In this document: in pieces, positions 8,401 through 17,058 of the stretch | How positions within the stretch are numbered: position 1 is the stretch's first letter | Layout: each line of letters opens with the position of its first letter | Source: DAOUKH01 sp965261455 | GTDB lineage: Bacteria; Chloroflexota; Dehalococcoidia; SHYB01 | Assembly: GCA_965261455.1 (NCBI GenBank) | Contig: OZ253453.1 | Coordinates: forward strand, 930,001-994,000 | Direction of reading: 5' to 3' | Length of the DNA stretch: 64,000 nt | Position numbers and translations under genes: made by a program | Notes under the pieces: model-generated | The model's database searches: none | Seen by the model: only the letters and a program-made list of their open reading frames with translations | What the model was told of the DNA's origin: nothing

Positions 8401-9285
8401 GTGGGCGGCGGGCACTCCGAAACCCGGCCCAAGCCCGAAGTCCGCGCCGCCGCGGTCCAGATGGCGGTGGAGTGGCTCGACCCCAAGGCCAACCTCGAAC
8501 GGATGGGCCGCGCCTTCGACGAGGTCGCGTCTATGGGCGGCGCCGACCTCGTCGTCTTCCCCGAGCTCGTCAACCAGGGTTACGTCAAGCCCTCGACCGA
8601 CGACGACTACAAGGAGTTCGCGCTGGCCTACCGCCGGTGCGCCGAGAAGATACCCGGCCCCTTCACCGGTGCGCTGGGCGAGATGGCCAAGGCGAACGAC
8701 TGCTACGTCGTCGCCGGCATGGCCGAGGCGCACCCCGCCGTGACCGGGTCGCTGTACAACTCGTGCGTGCTCATCGATCCCCAAGGCCAAGTGATCAATG
8801 TCCACCACAAGTCCCACATCCCCGGCCACGAGAAGTTCTACTTCTATCCCGGCAACACCCTCTCCGTCACCCAGACCGCCTTGGGCAAGATTGGCATGAT
8901 GATCTGCGCCGACTACTGCTATCCCGAGCTTGCCCGCTCGCTCACCCTCCAGGGCGCCGAAATCCTGTGCGCTCCCTTCGCCAACCCCACCGGCGCCTAC
9001 CCCGACCCCGTGATCTTCAATCGGATGGGCGCGTCCCGTGCTTTCGAAAACAGCAACTTCATGATTGCCTGCGACCGCGTCGGCGAGGAGGGCAACGGCT
9101 CGTTCATGGGCCGGAGCTGCATCTGCGACCCCTTCGGGCGCTACCTCGCCATCTCCGAGGGCGACGACGAAGAGGTGCTGATCGCCACGCTGCGCCGCGA
9201 GGAGATGGAGCTGGCGCGGGCGTCGTACAACCGCTTCCGCGACCGCCGCCCCGACCTCTACGGCGAGGTCGTCAAGCCCCTCTAG
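8401..9285 (+). CDS. Carbon-nitrogen hydrolase (nitrilase superfamily)
   Basis: 294 residues, GTG start one base after the preceding stop, so tightly coupled. The Glu-Lys-Cys triad is visible: E55 in LVVFPELVNQGY, K137 in VHHKSHIPGHEKF, and C169 in GMMICADYCYPELARSLTLQ. Length is normal. The C-Y-P-E context after the Cys resembles amidases and N-carbamoyl amino acid hydrolases more than true nitrilases. Its likely job is to cleave an amide or carbamoyl bond in the product of the preceding amidohydrolase; that link is inferred from the operon. Confidence 0.88.
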   Translation: MGGGHSETRPKPEVRAAAVQMAVEWLDPKANLERMGRAFDEVASMGGADLVVFPELVNQGYVKPSTDDDYKEFALAYRRCAEKIPGPFTGALGEMAKANDCYVVAGMAEAHPAVTGSLYNSCVLIDPQGQVINVHHKSHIPGHEKFYFYPGNTLSVTQTALGKIGMMICADYCYPELARSLTLQGAEILCAPFANPTGAYPDPVIFNRMGASRAFENSNFMIACDRVGEEGNGSFMGRSCICDPFGRYLAISEGDDEEVLIATLRREEMELARASYNRFRDRRPDLYGEVVKPL

Positions 9286-9316
9286 CCGCGCGCCTCCGGT
9301 GGTCGCCCGCGAGTGG

Positions 9317-9322
9317 TACTAT
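9317..9322 (+). promoter_or_regulatory. Possible -10 box TACTAT before 9345
   Basis: TACTAT lies 22 nt before ATG 9345, in a 59-nt gap that interrupts an otherwise tight operon. It may allow separate transcription of the two NIPSNAP-like genes. Confidence 0.35.
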
Positions 9323-9344
9323 CCGCCCACACGGGAGGCGCCTG

Positions 9345-10025
9345 ATGGCAGTCTATATTTTCGAACGCATCACCATCGTCAAAGGCGGGCGCGGTAAGTT
9401 CATCGACCTGATGCGGCGCAAGTGGGGGCCGCAGAACGAGGCGAAGCACGGCGTCCACATGGCCGGCCTTTGGGCCACCGCGGGCCAGACCGCCGACTGG
9501 CCGGAGGCCAACGTGCTGTGGGAGTACCGCGACTGGGCTCACTTCGCCGAGGCTTCGCAGAACCAGTACCCCCGCGAGGACAAAGACCCCTACCTCAACG
9601 AGCTTTGGCGCCAGGCCCTCGACTGGCGCTCCGGCGGCGTCAGCGACCTCCTCGAACCGTCGGCTTTCTCCCCCGACCGCGCCGAACGCGAGGCGCGGGG
9701 CATTGAGGCGCCCGTGGTCCAGATCGAGCGGATCAAGACGAAGAAGGGCAAGATGGCCGAGTACCACGCAGCCATCGAGTCGGAGCTCGTCCCCGCGGCC
9801 AGGGAGCGCGGCGTCGATCTCATGGGCGCCTACCGCCACGCCATCCGCCCCAACGAGGGCATGAACCTTTGGTTCCTGAAGGACTGGGACCACGCCCGCG
9901 CCGTCTGGGAAGCCGAGCAGGACGGTCCACAGGCCAAGGAATGGCGACGCCGTTCCGGCGAGTTGCTGGTCGACTTCCGCGCCCACCTCATCGTGAAACC
10001 GCCCGAAGGCGCGCTCCGCACCTAA
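9345..10025 (+). CDS. NIPSNAP-like protein with two ferredoxin-like halves
   Basis: 226 residues from ATG 9345 (GGGAGG upstream). Two similar halves are visible: residues 1-60 with VYIFERITIVKGGRGKFIDL and about residues 125-180 with VVQIERIKTKKGKMAEYHAA. Both follow the FERyxvkpGkxxeyl pattern of dimeric alpha/beta-barrel (NIPSNAP/EthD-like) domains; the second half ends in WFLKDWDHARAVWEAEQD. There are no obvious catalytic residues and no signal peptide. Such proteins often accompany hydrolase clusters, sometimes as small-molecule binding or monooxygenase-like units. The function is unknown. Confidence 0.7.
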   Translation: MAVYIFERITIVKGGRGKFIDLMRRKWGPQNEAKHGVHMAGLWATAGQTADWPEANVLWEYRDWAHFAEASQNQYPREDKDPYLNELWRQALDWRSGGVSDLLEPSAFSPDRAEREARGIEAPVVQIERIKTKKGKMAEYHAAIESELVPAARERGVDLMGAYRHAIRPNEGMNLWFLKDWDHARAVWEAEQDGPQAKEWRRRSGELLVDFRAHLIVKPPEGALRT

Positions 10026-10065
10026 CCCACAACGGAGACTACTTGACCGCAATGGAGGCCAAAGA

Positions 10066-10779
10066 ATGACGACGATCCACCTGCACGAAATCATGGACAC
10101 GGTCCCCGGTCAGGAGGAGCCGTACATGGCCAGCGTCCTCTCACTGGAGGACGACGTGGTGTCGCGCAACATCGGGGCACGGCGGGGCGACATCTCCAGC
10201 GCGACGTCGACGAGCCGCTTCCGTACCACCGACGTCTCCGGGCCCTGGCCGAAGTCGGTCAACCTCGCGGAGCCGGGCTCCTTCGAGCGGGCTATGCACA
10301 GCCTGGGCTCCCAGTTCAGCGGGACGGGCATGTCCACCGACATGGAGGACTGGTGGCAGCGCAACACCAGTCTCCGCACCCACGGCTTCGACCGCTGGCT
10401 GCTGCCGACGTCGTTCAGCCCTCCGCGCAAAGACCTCCTGAGCAAGGGGCTCACGGGGCGCGTCTTCCTCCACGAGTTCATCAAGGTCGCCTGGGGCGAA
10501 ACGGACGACTATCTCGCGCGGTTGGAGCGCGACTTCCTCCCCGCCGCGACCCGCTACGAATGGCTGCTCTTCGGCGCTTACACCGTCGCCATGAGCCCCC
10601 GCGAGGTGCTCACCGTCTTCTTCATGCGCGAGTGGCGGCACATGGCCGACCTCTTCGCCGCCCGCGACACGGACCCCGCCCTGCAGTCCTGGTTCCGCTA
10701 CCGCGAGGAGACCATCGACGAATCGGAGGAAATGGTCCTCATGCCGGGCCACAACAACGCGCTCTTCCAGTGGGGCTAG
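10066..10779 (+). CDS. NIPSNAP-like double-domain protein, partner of 9345-10025
   Basis: 237 residues, ATG preceded by GGAGG. Two halves again start alike: TIHLHEIMDTVPGQEEPYMA near the N-terminus and RVFLHEFIKVAWGETDDYLA near residue 140, each followed by a helix and a strand (LLFGAYTVAMSPREVLTVFF). This suggests a tandem ferredoxin-like barrel as in the preceding gene, though the sequences differ strongly. The middle segment (DMEDWWQRNTSLRTHGFDRW) is rich in Trp and Arg. Last gene of the amidohydrolase-nitrilase operon; function unknown, and the domain call is tentative. Confidence 0.6.
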   Translation: MTTIHLHEIMDTVPGQEEPYMASVLSLEDDVVSRNIGARRGDISSATSTSRFRTTDVSGPWPKSVNLAEPGSFERAMHSLGSQFSGTGMSTDMEDWWQRNTSLRTHGFDRWLLPTSFSPPRKDLLSKGLTGRVFLHEFIKVAWGETDDYLARLERDFLPAATRYEWLLFGAYTVAMSPREVLTVFFMREWRHMADLFAARDTDPALQSWFRYREETIDESEEMVLMPGHNNALFQWG

Positions 10780-10792
10780 ACCTCTGCTCCAG

Positions 10793-10850
10793 CCTCCCCC
10801 CTCTGGGAAAGATTGAGAGAGGGCGGCCAAAGGCGCGCCGGCGCCACGAG
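10793..10850. repeat. Intergenic GC-rich stem-loop repeat, copy 2 (short)
   Basis: CCTCCCCCCTCTGGGAAAGA is followed by TTGAGAGAGGG and GGCGCGCCGGCGCC, a degenerate version of 7101-7195 lying between two convergent genes. Confidence 0.55.
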
Positions 10851-10866
10851 CGGTGCGTGACTCGCG

Positions 10867-11745
10867 CTAGCCGCGGGGCGGAATCCCCATCATCGCCCGC
10901 GCTTCCGACGGGGTCGCGACGCCGCGGCCCGCGTGCCGCGCCAGTGCGGCGAAGCGCCGCACCTGCTCCGCGTTCGAGAGCGGCTCGCCGTCGAGCACGG
11001 GACAGTCTCCGATACCGACACGGACATGCCCGCCCTGCAACACCGCCAGGCTCTCCATCGGCACGTAGGCCCCGCCCTTCGCCTCGATGAACCACAGGTG
11101 CGGGACGTCCGGCGGGACCATCGAAAGGTACGTCTCCAGGCCCCGCGCCGTGGGCGGCAGGCCGTAGGGGTGCCGGTCGGTGAAGTAGAACTTCAGGAGC
11201 AGCGGCGCCTTTACGAGCCCCATCTCGTGGTAGGCCAAGACCTGCCGCAGGTGGCCGGCCTCGCGCAGCCCCAGCGTGCACACCATCCCCAGCCGCGCAA
11301 TGAGGCGCAGCGAGTGCATCATGTCGGCGTGGCTGTTGTGGAACGTTTCGAGCTGCGGAGGACGTCCCGCCCGCAGCTCCTCGTAGGTCGTCAGGTTGAA
11401 GGCCCCCACGTCGAGCGGCCCCATCTCCAGCGTCACCGACTCGTCCTCCGCCAGCGCCTCCCAATGATCGAAGCGGCGCTCGATGGGCAGGCCCTGGTAG
11501 CCGGGGCAGACAATCGCGTCGCTCGACTCCGCCACGATGCGCATCGCCTCGGCGTAGAGCGCAGGGTCGCTGCGCCGCTGCTCGCCGGTCTCCGGGTCGC
11601 GGGCGTGGAAGTGAAAGACGCTGGCCCCCTCCGCGGCGCAGGCCAGGACGTCGGCGGCGACCTCACGCGGCCCGTAGGGCACGTGCGGGTTCACATCCTT
11701 CGGCACCCACTCGTTGAGGGCGACCTTGATGATCAGCTTGTCCAT
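10867..11745 (-). CDS. BKACE family (DUF849) beta-keto acid cleavage enzyme
   Basis: 292 residues from ATG 11745 (MDKLIIKVALNEWVPKDVNP); a longer frame to 11955 would overlap the upstream gene. The core reads EGASVFHFHARDPETGEQRR, where the HxH binds zinc in this family, then IVCPGYQG, TLEMGPLDVGAFN, FNTYEEL-like NLTTYEELRAG, and HVRVGIGDCPVLDGEPLSNA, the typical C-terminal GlEDn-like strand. BKACE enzymes condense a 3-oxo acid with acetyl-CoA, giving acetoacetate and a new CoA ester. Substrate unknown. It lies 8 nt after an LLM oxidoreductase and is probably co-transcribed with it. Confidence 0.85.
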   Translation of the reverse strand: MDKLIIKVALNEWVPKDVNPHVPYGPREVAADVLACAAEGASVFHFHARDPETGEQRRSDPALYAEAMRIVAESSDAIVCPGYQGLPIERRFDHWEALAEDESVTLEMGPLDVGAFNLTTYEELRAGRPPQLETFHNSHADMMHSLRLIARLGMVCTLGLREAGHLRQVLAYHEMGLVKAPLLLKFYFTDRHPYGLPPTARGLETYLSMVPPDVPHLWFIEAKGGAYVPMESLAVLQGGHVRVGIGDCPVLDGEPLSNAEQVRRFAALARHAGRGVATPSEARAMMGIPPRG

Positions 11746-11753
11746 GAGACGAC

Positions 11754-12842
11754 TCAGGCGCCCCGGCTGCTGAGCAGACGCTGCCAGGAGGCGGTGGGGC
11801 CGGCGGTATGCCCGCGGAACTCGGGCATGACGAAGCGCGCGAAGAGCTCCAGCGAGTGTTTCCACGCCTCCCAGTCCGACCACTCGGTGGCGATGAGGAG
11901 CAGGCCGCCAAGGCCGCCCGATCCTTCGTCCATCTCGCGGAGCCACTCGACGCACTTGTCGGGCGTGGTGACGAGCCAGCCGCTGTTGCGAGCCGTCTCC
12001 CGCACGTCGAGCGGACTATCGAGGTCGAGCGGCGGGTCCGAACGGCGCCGCCGCAGGGGGATGAAGTACTCGCGCTGCTCCTTGGTGGCGCGTTCCGCGA
12101 TGAGGTCGAGAGCCTTATCCTCGTCCTCAGCGAGGTAGACGTAGGCCGCGGCGCGCCAGTCCTCGCGGCGCGGGGCGCGCCCGTAAGGCTTCGCCATCGC
12201 CTCCAGCATGGCCCACTGTTGCGCCAGTTTCTCGCTCTTGAGGCCGTTGAAGAAGTCCGCCGCGAGCAGCTTGAACCCGTGCTTAGCCGCCAGCCCCGTC
12301 CCGTGCTCGCCGCCCATCGTCGCCACCGCCATCGGCGGATGGGGAAGCTGGTATGGCTTCACCATCAACTCCATGTCCTTGATCGTCCAGTACGTGCCCT
12401 CGTAGTTGACCGGGCCGGGCTCGGTGAAGAGCTTCAGGATGATCTCCAGCGATTCGTCCATCATAGGGCGGACCTCGCCGGGGTCGACGCCGAACATCTC
12501 GACGTCGGTGGTGAGCAGCCCCGGGCCGACGCCGAAGTCGAGGCGGCCGTGGGTCAGGTGGTCGAGGAAGGCGATGCGCTCGGCGACCTCGAAGGGGTGG
12601 TGATACGGCAGGCTGACGACGCCGGTGCCGAGCCGGATGCGCGAGGTGCGCTGCGCCGCGGCGGCGATGAAGATGTCGGGCGCGACGATCGTCTCCCAGC
12701 CGGCGGTGTGATGCTCGCCGATCCAGACCTCGTCGAAGCCCAGGCTCTCCGCGTATTCGATAAGTTCGAGGTCGCGGTCGAAGGCCAGCGTCGGGTTCTC
12801 CGAAGGTGCGTGGCACGGCATGAGAAAGAAACCGAACTTCAT
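11754..12842 (-). CDS. LLM class flavin-dependent oxidoreductase
   Basis: 362 residues, bacterial luciferase-like TIM barrel. MKFGFFLMPCHAPSENPTLA, then EYAESLGFDEVWIGEHHTAG, RIRLGTGVVSLPYHHPFEVA, and LDHLTHGRLDFGVGPG are all standard luciferase-family segments; LLIATEWSDWEAWKHSLELF lies near the C-terminus. These enzymes use reduced FMN or F420 for monooxygenation or hydride transfer. Divergent from the enoyl-CoA hydratase at 12920, with overlapping -10 boxes between them, and followed by BKACE. Confidence 0.88.
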   Translation of the reverse strand: MKFGFFLMPCHAPSENPTLAFDRDLELIEYAESLGFDEVWIGEHHTAGWETIVAPDIFIAAAAQRTSRIRLGTGVVSLPYHHPFEVAERIAFLDHLTHGRLDFGVGPGLLTTDVEMFGVDPGEVRPMMDESLEIILKLFTEPGPVNYEGTYWTIKDMELMVKPYQLPHPPMAVATMGGEHGTGLAAKHGFKLLAADFFNGLKSEKLAQQWAMLEAMAKPYGRAPRREDWRAAAYVYLAEDEDKALDLIAERATKEQREYFIPLRRRRSDPPLDLDSPLDVRETARNSGWLVTTPDKCVEWLREMDEGSGGLGGLLLIATEWSDWEAWKHSLELFARFVMPEFRGHTAGPTASWQRLLSSRGA

Positions 12843-12869
12843 AGCTGCCCAAGCCTCCCCGAAATCGGC

Positions 12870-12876
12870 TAGTATC
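12870..12876. promoter_or_regulatory. Overlapping divergent -10 boxes
   Basis: Plus-strand TAGTAT (12870-12875) and minus-strand GATACT (12876-12871) share bases. They lie 44 nt before the crotonase ATG (12920) and 28 nt before the LLM ATG (12842). Confidence 0.4.
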
Positions 12877-12919
12877 GTGCCGCGACAGTCTAACGCAAGC
12901 GCGCCAAGGAGTCCGGCCC

Positions 12920-13750
12920 ATGGCGGAACTTGAGTACGAAAAGCACCCCGGCGAGCACTACGCCATCCTCCGGCTCAATCGCCCTCAACGCCTCAACGCC
13001 CTGGGGCGCGGCCTGCTGCGGGAGTTCTCCGACGCGCTCGACGACTTCGAGGAGGACCCCGCGATGCGCTGCGGCATCGTCACCGGCACGGGCCGGGCCT
13101 TCTCCGCCGGCGCCGACCTGAAAGAGATGGCGGAGCGCAACGCCGCCACCCAGGAGGTCGAGGCCGCCTTCGAGGCCGGCGAGATCGACGCCGACGAACG
13201 CAAGCGCCGCCTCGACGCATGGCAGCACACCGGCAGCGCTTTCCGCATGTCCACCCACCCCAAGCCGTTCATCGGCGCGATTAACGGGCTCTGCCTAGCC
13301 GGCGGCATGGAGCTCGCCACCGACTGCGACTTCAGGATCGCGTCCAAAGACGCCTATTTCGGCCTGTTCGAGGTGAAGCGAGGCATTATGGCGGCCTACG
13401 CCGTGCAGCATCTCACCCGCCTCATTCCCTACGGCGCGGTGCAGCAGATGTTGCTCACCGCCGACCGGCTGAGCGTCGAGGACGCCTACCGCTACGGCTT
13501 CGTGAACGAGATTCACGAGCCGGAAGACCTCATGCCTCGCGCCGTCGAACTCGCTACCATGATCGCGAGCAACGCGCCGCTGGCGGTGCAGGGGTCGAAG
13601 TCGATGGCCGCCTTCTGGCGGCGGCACGGCATGCAGGAGGCGGAGAAGCTGAACGAATGGATCAGCCGCGCCGTCTTCGGCTCCGAGGACGCCCGCGAAG
13701 GCCCCCTCGCCTTCGCCGAGAAACGGGAGCCGGAGTGGAAGGGGCGCTAG
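12920..13750 (+). CDS. Enoyl-CoA hydratase/isomerase (crotonase family)
   Basis: 276 residues, AAGGAG ribosome site. The oxyanion-hole segment is GTGRAFSAGADLKEMAERN. Both catalytic glutamates of hydratases are present: E131 in LAGGMELATDCDFRIASKDA and E151 in YFGLFEVKRGIMA. An acidic insert (residues about 73-100, VEAAFEAGEIDADERKRRLD) sits in the variable loop after the first motif. It should hydrate trans-2-enoyl-CoA in a beta-oxidation-type pathway. Compare the crotonase at 33199, which lacks both glutamates. A damaged amidohydrolase follows on the same strand. Confidence 0.88.
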   Translation: MAELEYEKHPGEHYAILRLNRPQRLNALGRGLLREFSDALDDFEEDPAMRCGIVTGTGRAFSAGADLKEMAERNAATQEVEAAFEAGEIDADERKRRLDAWQHTGSAFRMSTHPKPFIGAINGLCLAGGMELATDCDFRIASKDAYFGLFEVKRGIMAAYAVQHLTRLIPYGAVQQMLLTADRLSVEDAYRYGFVNEIHEPEDLMPRAVELATMIASNAPLAVQGSKSMAAFWRRHGMQEAEKLNEWISRAVFGSEDAREGPLAFAEKREPEWKGR

Positions 13751-13791
13751 CCGCCCCGAAGCCCGGCCCAACGCACGAAGGGAGCGCGAAT

Positions 13792-14928
13792 ATGGACTAC
13801 CGAGTCGTCGACGCCGACACCCACACCGTCGAGCCGCCTGACATGTGGAAGCGCTTCCTGCCCGCCAAGTTCCGGGACCAAGCGCCCACGCTGGTAAAGG
13901 ACTCCCGGGGCGGCGACGCCTGGAAGTTCGGCCCCGACGCCCCGGCCCGGCCCATCGGCATGGTCTCCACGCCGGGGAAGAACTACGAGGAGATGCACTG
14001 GCTCGGCGCGACGTACGACTCGATCCGCAAGGGCTGCTACGACGGGCATGGGCGCCTCGAAGACATGGACATCGACGGGCGGGACGCCGAGATCATCTAT
14101 CCCTGGCCCAGCATGATTAACTACTTCCTCGACCACCCCGACGACGGCCTCCACGAGGCGGCTATCCACGCCTACAACGATTGAGTCTACAGCGACTTCG
14201 CCGCGGCGGACCACGCCCGCCTCTTCCCCATGTTCCAGATGCCGAACCTCGGCATCGAGACCAGCATCGCGGAGCTGCGCCGGGCGAAGAAGGAGGGCTA
14301 CAAGGGGATCGTGCTCTCCCGCTTCCCCAGCGGCGCCGCCGCCCTCAGCCCCGACGACGACCCCTTTTGGGCCGAGGCGCAGGACCTCGACATGCCGATC
14401 AACGTCCACATCTCGATCGGGGGGGCCACGCGCGCCGATCTCGCCAAGCAGGGCAAGCCCCAGGTCATCGCGAACCCCGACCCCTCGGGGCTGCTCGGCG
14501 GCGTGGTCGGCGCCTTCAGCGACATCATGATCAAGTTCATCATCTCCGGGATGTTCGACCGCTTTCCCCGGCTCAAGATGATCGCCGTCGAGACCCAGGC
14601 GGGCTGGATTCCCTGCGCCCTCGAGTTCTACGACGACCGCTTCTGGCGTAACCGCACCATGGCGGGCAGCAACCTCAAGCACCTCCCCAGCGAGTACTTC
14701 GAGCGAAACTGGGCCGCCACCTTCATCATCGACAAGTACGCCGTGCGCAACCGGCACGAGATCGGCCTCAACAACATCATGTGGTCCACCGACTACCCGC
14801 ACCACGGCTGCGATTGGCCCAACAGCCGCAAGGTCATGGACCAGATGTTCGTGGGCGTCCCCGACGAGGAGCGCCGCCGCCTGACCTGCGCCAACGCCGT
14901 CGAAATCTACGGGCTGGAGCGGGGCTAG
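13792..14928 (+). pseudogene. Amidohydrolase-2 family gene interrupted by an in-frame TGA
   Basis: One continuous frame encodes a full amidohydrolase_2 protein (MDYRVVDADTHTVEPPDMWK at the start, MDIDGRDAEIIYPWPS, ETQAGWIPCALEFYDD, STDYPHHGCDWPNSRK near the end), but codon 131 (14182-14184) is TGA. Paralogues have Trp here: AYNDW at 7302, 17525, 26678 and 34011, so a single TGG to TGA change explains it. Both sides are otherwise undamaged. Options are recent loss, a sequencing or assembly error, or readthrough. A downstream restart at ATG 14230 would lack the first metal-binding region. Confidence 0.85.
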
Positions 14929-14940
14929 CGGCCCCCGCCC

Positions 14941-16047
14941 CTACGGTTCGATAACGGCGCGGGTCACCGGCGTGGGGCCCGTCACCCACTCGGACTGGTT
15001 GAGTGCGTCGTTCACCGCGTCGAGCGGGAAGCGGTGCGACACCAGCTTGTGCAGCGGGACGCGGTCTTGGTTCCGCGCCAGGAAGTCGAGCACTTGGGGC
15101 AGGACGAGGGGCTCGTACATCGCGGTGCCCATGAGCTTCTTGCCGCTCAGCACGAACGACGAGGGGTCGAACTCGACCGTCCTGCCGCTGAAAAAGAGTC
15201 CGATGTCGAGATACGTCCCGCCGTTGGTGATCATCGCCAGCCCTTCGGGGAGCAGCTCGGCCATACCCACGACTTCAACGGCAAGGTCGGCGCCCCGCCC
15301 GCCGGTGATCTCGCGCACGCGCCCCACGCGCATCTCCGGCGTGTTGTACTCGTCGATGTTGATCGTGTGCGTGGCGCCAAGCTCTTCGGCAAGGTCGAGG
15401 CGGTTCTCCAGCCGGTCGAGGACGATGATCTGATCGGCGCCCATGTCCTTGGCCAGCGCCGTGCCGATCAGCCCAAGCCCGCCCGCTCCCTGAAAGACGA
15501 TGCTCTGCCCGTGGCCCGCCTGGGCCACCGTCAGCCCCTGCAGCACCGTGCCGTAGGCGCAGTTCACCGGCCCCAGCAGCTCGTCGTGGACCTCGTCGGG
15601 CACCTTGAAGACGGACTTGTTGGCGTGGATGTAGTAGTAGTCGGCGAAGGTGCCCTGGAAGTAGGGAAACTCGCCGACCTTCGACCGGTTCCCGTGCTTG
15701 TAGAGGCAGAGGTTGATCCGGCCCTCAAGGCAGAGATGGCAGCGGCCGCAGGGGTCGATGGCGGCGTGGACGATGCGGTCGCCCTCATGGAGCGGCGCGC
15801 CGAGGGAATCGGTCGTGACTCCCTTCCCCAGCTTGTAGACGACGCCCGCGCCCTCGTGCCCCAAGTGGGAGCCCTGGGGCGGCAGGGGATACGTCATGTC
15901 GCCGCGCCACAGATGCAGGTCGGAGCCGCACACCCCGGCCTGCGTGATCTTCAAGACCATGCACCCCGGCGCGGGATCGGGCACGTCGAACTCCTCGATC
16001 GCCACCGGCTGCGCATGCGCCTTCAGGATCGCGGCTCTACCCTTCAT
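14941..16047 (-). CDS. Zinc-dependent alcohol dehydrogenase (MDR family)
   Basis: 368 residues. Catalytic zinc ligands are seen as C40 in QAGVCGSDLHLWRGD and H64-E65 in HLGHEGAGVV. The structural zinc site is C100, C103, C106, C114 (DPCGRCHLCLEGRINLC). The Rossmann motif GAGGLGLIG follows, with the end of the next strand giving VLDR, whose Asp favours NAD. An insertion around residues 115-140 (YKHGNRSKVGEFPYFQGTFA) resembles the family with tyrosine-rich loops. It likely oxidises an alcohol or a 2-hydroxyacid derivative. Convergent with the interrupted amidohydrolase; no clear operon partner. Confidence 0.85.
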   Translation of the reverse strand: MKGRAAILKAHAQPVAIEEFDVPDPAPGCMVLKITQAGVCGSDLHLWRGDMTYPLPPQGSHLGHEGAGVVYKLGKGVTTDSLGAPLHEGDRIVHAAIDPCGRCHLCLEGRINLCLYKHGNRSKVGEFPYFQGTFADYYYIHANKSVFKVPDEVHDELLGPVNCAYGTVLQGLTVAQAGHGQSIVFQGAGGLGLIGTALAKDMGADQIIVLDRLENRLDLAEELGATHTINIDEYNTPEMRVGRVREITGGRGADLAVEVVGMAELLPEGLAMITNGGTYLDIGLFFSGRTVEFDPSSFVLSGKKLMGTAMYEPLVLPQVLDFLARNQDRVPLHKLVSHRFPLDAVNDALNQSEWVTGPTPVTRAVIEP

Positions 16048-16090
16048 CGCATCTCCTCTTCAGACCTTCATCTGGGACAGACGAGCACCC

Positions 16091-16951
16091 CTACGCCGCG
16101 GGCTCGTAGCCGAACCGCCCGTTCTTGTCGACGATGCGGCCGCCCTCGGCGATGGTGAAGTGCGTCGGCACCACGAGCGTGTCGGTATCGGCGTAGCGTT
16201 CGAGGAAGTCGCGGCGCGTCACGCCCGCGAGCTTCTTGTTCACGGTGACGGCAATCTCCCAACTCGGCTGTGCCACCTGGAGCGCGTGATGCAGCATGTC
16301 GCCGGTGAACACCGCCTCGGCGCCGTTCGACTTCACGTGCAGTCCGGCGTGCCCCGGCGTGTGCCCTTCCAGCGGCTCGATCCAGGCGTCGTCGTCGATG
16401 GCGTACTCATCGCCCACCATCACGGCTAAGCCGGCGTCCACGACTGGGACGACGCTGTCCGCCATGACGTCGCGGCCCCACTCCTCGCCCGCGGGGGACG
16501 TCCAGTGCTCGTACTCTTTCCGCCTGAACAGGTGCTTGGCGTTGGGGAAGGTGGGGACCCACTTGCCGTCCTCAAGCCGCGTGTTCCAACCGACGTGGTC
16601 GAAGTGCATGTGGGTGCAGAACACGTAGTCGACGGATTCCGGCTCGACCCCGTTCTTGCGGAGGTCGGCAAGGAACGGCGTCTTGAGCATACTGGCGTTC
16701 TCCCTGTCACGGGGCTTGTCGTTGCCCAGGCAGGTATCGATCATGATGGTGCTTCGGGGCGTCCGAAGCACGTAGCAGCGAAAGATCAGCGTGGACTGGC
16801 CCTCAGGCCCGAAGAGGCGCCGGTCGAGCGTGGGAGTGAGCTCGGCGAGCTCCTCGGGCGCGGCGCGGGGAAAGAACTCCTTAGGGTCGGGGTGGGTGAT
16901 GCCCTCGACGATCTCGAACGCTTCGAAGTCCCCGATTTTGAAGCCGGCCAT
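16091..16951 (-). CDS. MBL-fold metallo-hydrolase
   Basis: 286 residues. Metal-binding HxHxDH appears as THMHFDHVGWNTR (H114, H116, D118, H119), with later ligands in GHTPGHAGLHV and the Asp in VFTGDMLHHALQ. The order fits the N-acyl homoserine lactonase/metal-dependent hydrolase branch. GGAGGG lies upstream of ATG 16951, and an extended -10 TGCTATACT is at 17016-17008. Related in layout to 48781-49620. Probably a lactonase or esterase for small substrates. Confidence 0.85.
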   Translation of the reverse strand: MAGFKIGDFEAFEIVEGITHPDPKEFFPRAAPEELAELTPTLDRRLFGPEGQSTLIFRCYVLRTPRSTIMIDTCLGNDKPRDRENASMLKTPFLADLRKNGVEPESVDYVFCTHMHFDHVGWNTRLEDGKWVPTFPNAKHLFRRKEYEHWTSPAGEEWGRDVMADSVVPVVDAGLAVMVGDEYAIDDDAWIEPLEGHTPGHAGLHVKSNGAEAVFTGDMLHHALQVAQPSWEIAVTVNKKLAGVTRRDFLERYADTDTLVVPTHFTIAEGGRIVDKNGRFGYEPAA

Positions 16952-17007
16952 GACGTCGCTCCCTCCTTGGCTCTACGCGCCGCGGGCGCCGCCCGCAGGC
17001 TGGCCGG

Positions 17008-17016
17008 AGTATAGCA
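17008..17016 (-). promoter_or_regulatory. Extended -10 TGCTATACT for the MBL gene
   Basis: The minus strand reads TGCTATACT, 57 nt before ATG 16951. The same nonamer recurs before 30803 and before 38678 (minus), and as TGCTATAAT before 50966 (minus). Confidence 0.55.
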
Positions 17017-17058
17017 GCGCCCCGCGCCAGTTCGCTGTACCCGACACCTTGGCCCGCC

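Noticed and set aside
14182..14184. Selenocysteine or TGA reassignment to explain the in-frame TGA
   Set aside because: Paralogues have Trp, not Cys, at this place, no SECIS-like hairpin stands out, and TGA is used as stop for other genes.
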